Below are positions 6,531-9,865 of a stretch of DNA of 9,865 nt, in pieces. The DNA is from an uncultured Fusobacterium sp. (GTDB taxonomy: Bacteria; Fusobacteriota; Fusobacteriia; Fusobacteriales; Fusobacteriaceae). Both the position numbers and the translations under genes were made by a program. A model generated the notes under the pieces. That model made no database searches and was not told the origin of the DNA. It saw nothing but the letters and a program-made list of their open reading frames with translations. The number at the start of each line of letters is the position of its first letter. Position 1 is the stretch's first letter. The DNA is taken from the NCBI GenBank assembly GCA_900545035.1, contig UQXM01000062.1:1-9865 (forward strand), written 5' to 3'.

Positions 6531-6541
6531 CTTTGACTCAA
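6514..6541 (-). promoter_or_regulatory. Candidate promoter for the YibE/F gene, overlapping the tgt terminator
   Basis: On the minus strand, TTGAGT (6536-6541, four of six) is followed after 16 nt by TAAAAT (6514-6519). The preceding bases form an extended -10, TGATAAAAT. The -10 element lies in the loop of the tgt terminator. A transcript starting near 6507 would lack the left stem arm and escape termination. The leader would be about 40 nt. Confidence 0.42.
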
Positions 6542-6544
6542 TTT

Positions 6545-7714
6545 CTATTTACTTTTGTCTATTTTTTTTGGTTTTATCCATTCAGAGCTGTTTCCCATTG
6601 TATAATTTTTTACAAACTCCTCTTTAAATTCAGGAAATCTATCTTCAAGAATTGCTTTTCTTGCATTTTTCATCAGCTGAACAAGGAAATACAGATTATG
6701 ATAAGTTGTCAGTCTCTGTCCCAAAATTTCTCCTGCTTTTAAAAGATGTCTTATATATCCTCTCGAATAATTTCTGCATACATAACAGCTGCACCCTTCA
6801 TCAAGAGGTCTGTCATCTTCTGCATATCCTGCATTTTTTACAACAAGTCTCCCATATTTTGTAAATACAGTTCCGTGTCTTCCTATTCTCGTAGGCTGAA
6901 CACAGTCCATCATATCTATACCTGATTCAACAGCTTCCAACATATCAAGAGGTTCTCCAACTCCCATAAGATATCTTGGTTTATTTTCAGGAAATTTCGG
7001 AGTAATATGTTCCAGTATTCTGTACATATCTTCTCTCGGCTCACCTACGGCAAGCCCTCCCATAGCATATCCTGAAAAATGTTCGTCCATCTCTCTAAGG
7101 CTCTCTAAACTTTTTTCTCTCAATTCTTCGTAAATTCCTCCCTGCACTATTGCAAAAAGTCCCTGTTCTTCAGGTCTCTTATGAGCTTCAATACATCTTT
7201 TTGCCCATCTTGCAGTTCTTTCAATAGAAGGAATAAGATATTCTCTTGATGACATTCCCGGAGGACATTCATCAAAAAGCATAACTATATCAGATCCAAG
7301 ATTATTTTGGATTTCTATTGATTTTTCAGGAGAAAGAAAACGCTTTGACCCATCCAGATGAGAGCTGAAAGCCACTCCCTCTTCTGTTATTTTTCTAAGA
7401 TGTCCCAAACTGAACACCTGAAATCCTCCGCTGTCTGTAAGTATCGGTTTTTCCCATCCCGAAAATTTATGAAGTCCTCCAAATCTCGCTACTAAATCAT
7501 CTCCCGGTCTTAAATGAAGATGATAAGTATTTCCCAAAATTATTTCAGATCCAAGCTCCACCAGCTCTTCTTTTGTCATTCCTTTTACAGTTCCTTGTGT
7601 TCCCACAGGCATAAATACGGGAGTTTCTATTGTGCCATGAGGAGTTGTTATTATTCCTGCTCTGGCATTTCCCGTTTTTTTAATAAGTTCATATGTTACA
7701 GGTAATTTCTGCAT
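6545..7714 (-). CDS. tgt: Queuine tRNA-guanine transglycosylase, bacterial type
   Basis: Tgt swaps guanine 34 in the anticodon of Asp, Asn, His and Tyr tRNAs for the queuosine precursor preQ1. The 389-residue product matches the family over its full length. TDSGGFQVFS holds the substrate-binding aspartate D94. FDECPP (147-152) holds D148 and C150. IVQGG (189-193) and GGLAVGEP (219-226) line the base pocket. MMDCVQPTRIGRHG (268-281) holds the nucleophile D270. CSCYVC (C308, C310, C313) with H339 is the zinc site. The usual phenylalanine before DCV is methionine here, a mild change. AGGAGA lies just upstream of the ATG. The gene follows the rel gene by 20 nt, so the two are probably co-transcribed. 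No other queuosine genes are visible. Confidence 0.97.
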   Translation of the reverse strand: MQKLPVTYELIKKTGNARAGIITTPHGTIETPVFMPVGTQGTVKGMTKEELVELGSEIILGNTYHLHLRPGDDLVARFGGLHKFSGWEKPILTDSGGFQVFSLGHLRKITEEGVAFSSHLDGSKRFLSPEKSIEIQNNLGSDIVMLFDECPPGMSSREYLIPSIERTARWAKRCIEAHKRPEEQGLFAIVQGGIYEELREKSLESLREMDEHFSGYAMGGLAVGEPREDMYRILEHITPKFPENKPRYLMGVGEPLDMLEAVESGIDMMDCVQPTRIGRHGTVFTKYGRLVVKNAGYAEDDRPLDEGCSCYVCRNYSRGYIRHLLKAGEILGQRLTTYHNLYFLVQLMKNARKAILEDRFPEFKEEFVKNYTMGNSSEWIKPKKIDKSK

Positions 7715-7734
7715 CGGTTCTCCTATCTCTTATT

Positions 7735-9865
7735 TTATCTCTCAACTGCTACTACATCTTTTATTTTTTTGATATTGTCCAGAAGAAGAGTATAATCTTT
7801 TTTGTTGCTGATTTCTATGGCAACTTTTATTTTATTAAATTCTTTGTTGTTTCTTTTTAATGTGCTGGAATTTATATCTGTAAGAGTTATTTTATGATTT
7901 GCAATAAGATTTACAATCTCCATAAGAAGATTTTTATTTGCATTTGTTATTACAGAAAATTTAAATTGATATTTGTTAAGCTTTTTATCAATAATATCTT
8001 CATCCCATTCAACATGAATAACTCTTTCAGGTTCATGTTCAACCATATTTGCAAAGTTTTTACAGTCTTTTCTGTGAATTGCTATACCTGTAAGTTTTGT
8101 TACATATCCCCCTATTTCATCTCCCGGAAGAGGGGTACAGCATTTTGCAAATCTTATAAGAGTATTGTCCACTCCTTCAACGATTATACCATAATCATTT
8201 TTCTTTCTTGATTTATTTTTCTGAACAACAGGAGTTTTTACAATACTTCCCGGCTCAACAGGTCTGTTAGCTTCAATATCTCCTCTCAGTTTATCAAGAA
8301 TAATATCTACTTTGCTTCTCTTTTCTCCCATTATAAAATAAAGTTCATCAAAAGTAGGTACATTGTGTTTCTCCATATGTTTTTTTATAACAGGAGACTC
8401 TTCAAAATCTTTAAGTGTCATCGGTACAGGAAGTTTAGCAATTTCTCTTTCGATAATATCCTTACCGTTTTTTATCATCTCTTCCCATTTTTTATCTTTC
8501 AGCCATTTCTTAATTTTATTTTTTGCTCCCTGAGTAACAACTATATCCAGCCAATCATTTCCCGGACCTTTTGCACTCTTGGAAGTAATTATCTCCACTC
8601 TGTCCCCGCTCTTTAACTTATAGTCAAGAGGAACAATTTCTCCGTTTACTTTTGCTCCGATACATTTACATCCTACCTGTGTATGAATTGCAAAAGCAAA
8701 GTCAATAGGAGTAGCTCCTTTTTTCAGCTCTGATATATCTCCTTTGGGTGAAAATACAAATATTGTATCTTCAATAATATCTCCTGTGATTGTGCTTACA
8801 AAGTCCTGAGCATTGTCAGCTTCTTTACTCACTTCTATAATATCTCTTAACCAGCTGTAAACTTTATCTTTTTTTGTTACTTTTGATTTTTCTTTGTAAC
8901 TCCAGTGAGCTGCAACTCCCTCTTCAGCTATTCTGTCCATTTCCTCTGTTCTTATCTGTATCTCTACAAATTTTCCTTCAGGTCCTACTATTGTAGTATG
9001 AATAGACTGATAGTTATTTGATTTCGGCACAGCTATGTAATCTTTAAATCTTCCCGGAACAGGACTGAAATGTTCATGAATAATTCCAAGAGTATGATAA
9101 CATGTGGCAACACTGTCCACAATTATTCTTATTCCTGCCAAATCATAAATATCATCAAAATTTCTGTGCTTTTCATATATTTTTTTATAAATGCTGTAAA
9201 AATGTTTAAATCTTCCGCTTACATTTCCTTTTATTTCTGCTTCTTTTAAAATATCTTTTATAACTTCCACAACTTTTTCTATATAGTCGCTTCTTTCTCC
9301 TCTTGTTTCATCTACAAGAGTTTTTATTTCAAGATATATTTCAGGCATTATATAATGAAACGATCTGTCCTCAAGCTCGGATTTTATTTTTGCCATTCCA
9401 AGTCTGTGAGCAAGTGGTGCATATATTGCCAAAGTTTCTTTGGAAATTCTTACCTGTTTTTCAGGAGGAACAAATTTCAAAGTTCTCATATTATGAAGTC
9501 TGTCTGCCAGTTTTATTATGATAACTCTCAAATCTTTAGACATGGCAAGCATCATTTTTCTTATGCTTTCGTCCTGCTGCTTTGTTCCGTTAGGCAGATT
9601 TTTTAATTTTGTAACTCCATCAACCAAATGTGCTGCACTCTCTCCAAAATTATATTCAATATCTGCAAGGGTTATAAGAGTATCTTCCACAATATCATGA
9701 AGTATTCCTGCTACAATGGAATCTGTGTCCATTTTCATATCTATAAGAATTTTTGCTACTTCAGTAGGGTGAAGTATATATTTATCCCCTGACTGTCTGT
9801 ACTGCCCCTGATGAGATTCTTCAGCAAAAGAGTACGCCAGCTGAATTTTGGTAGGGCCATATAGG
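7735..9865 (-). CDS. rel: Bifunctional (p)ppGpp synthetase/hydrolase, Rel/SpoT type (5' end outside window)
   Basis: This enzyme makes and breaks down the alarmone (p)ppGpp in the stringent response. The frame is open to the right edge, so 709 residues are visible and the true start is beyond the window; an ATG at 9738 lies inside the hydrolase domain and is not the start. With visible residue 1 at the edge, the HD hydrolase has HP at 32, HDIVED at 56-61 and LADRLHN at 119-125. The synthetase domain contains GIRI near 244, RFKD at 272-275 and YQSIH at 285-289. RFKD is the RxKD form seen in bifunctional Rel/SpoT; monofunctional RelA has ExDD. A TGS domain follows (about 366-427), then a Cys/His element (KCCTPLPGD at 574-582, HRKDC at 597-601) and a C-terminal ACT domain (about 633-709). 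All key residues are present. tgt follows 20 nt downstream. Confidence 0.96.
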   Translation of the reverse strand, partial: LYGPTKIQLAYSFAEESHQGQYRQSGDKYILHPTEVAKILIDMKMDTDSIVAGILHDIVEDTLITLADIEYNFGESAAHLVDGVTKLKNLPNGTKQQDESIRKMMLAMSKDLRVIIIKLADRLHNMRTLKFVPPEKQVRISKETLAIYAPLAHRLGMAKIKSELEDRSFHYIMPEIYLEIKTLVDETRGERSDYIEKVVEVIKDILKEAEIKGNVSGRFKHFYSIYKKIYEKHRNFDDIYDLAGIRIIVDSVATCYHTLGIIHEHFSPVPGRFKDYIAVPKSNNYQSIHTTIVGPEGKFVEIQIRTEEMDRIAEEGVAAHWSYKEKSKVTKKDKVYSWLRDIIEVSKEADNAQDFVSTITGDIIEDTIFVFSPKGDISELKKGATPIDFAFAIHTQVGCKCIGAKVNGEIVPLDYKLKSGDRVEIITSKSAKGPGNDWLDIVVTQGAKNKIKKWLKDKKWEEMIKNGKDIIEREIAKLPVPMTLKDFEESPVIKKHMEKHNVPTFDELYFIMGEKRSKVDIILDKLRGDIEANRPVEPGSIVKTPVVQKNKSRKKNDYGIIVEGVDNTLIRFAKCCTPLPGDEIGGYVTKLTGIAIHRKDCKNFANMVEHEPERVIHVEWDEDIIDKKLNKYQFKFSVITNANKNLLMEIVNLIANHKITLTDINSSTLKRNNKEFNKIKVAIEISNKKDYTLLLDNIKKIKDVVAVER

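Noticed and set aside
7894..8211. A 105-codon plus-strand frame antisense to the rel gene
   Set aside because: The low-complexity Ile/Phe/Tyr-rich product lies opposite the conserved C-terminal domains of Rel, with no promoter or ribosome binding site of its own.
9736..9738. ATG as a possible start for the rel gene
   Set aside because: Upstream codons continue in frame to the window edge and encode the expected start of the HD domain (HPTEVAKIL and more). The gene is cut, not short.
1..9865. Search for CRISPR arrays, tRNA or rRNA genes, riboswitches and transposase genes
   Set aside because: No regularly spaced direct repeats, no cloverleaf-like or rRNA-like segments and no transposase motifs were seen. 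The only leaders present are short and unstructured.

Overview
The window is AT-rich (about one third G+C by eye) and carries eight protein genes, six complete and one cut at each edge. The efp gene encodes an EF-P with arginine at position 32, and the gene beside it encodes the matching arginine rhamnosyltransferase EarP. EarP is known from beta- and gammaproteobacteria and a few other phyla, including Fusobacteria. Base composition, strong purine-rich Shine-Dalgarno sites and the Firmicute-like ABC-F protein together point to a member of the Fusobacteriota (Fusobacterium or Leptotrichia type). The genus is not resolved.

Region 1 (1-3462, minus strand). A four-gene operon starts at an extended -10 promoter near 3454-3462 and ends at a hairpin terminator at 348-381. 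Its order is a small unrecognised membrane protein, a short Old Yellow Enzyme-type flavin oxidoreductase, earP and efp. The genes are 11 nt apart or overlap by 14 nt. Beyond the terminator, the 5' end of a LysE-family exporter gene runs off the left edge.

Region 2 (3509-5170, plus strand). An ABC-F ATPase of the YbiT/YkpA type is transcribed divergently from the efp operon, from its own extended -10 promoter. Its second nucleotide-binding site is degenerate, while the first site looks intact. ABC-F proteins and EF-P both act on stalled ribosomes, so the head-to-head pairing is suggestive.

Region 3 (5171-5368). This convergent intergenic stretch has no gene. It holds a 157-bp imperfect palindrome with perfect 17-bp outer arms and nested inner arms, either a two-way terminator or a dispersed repeat.

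Region 4 (5369-9865, minus strand). A bifunctional Rel/SpoT (p)ppGpp synthetase/hydrolase gene, whose start lies beyond the right edge, is followed 20 nt later by tgt (queuosine tRNA transglycosylase). A terminator follows tgt, and a candidate promoter overlapping that terminator would drive a YibE/F-family membrane protein gene.

Most of the window concerns translation and its control: EF-P and its modifier, a ribosome-associated ABC-F, the stringent-response enzyme and a tRNA-modification enzyme. I see no mobile element with a transposase, no CRISPR array and no tRNA or rRNA gene.
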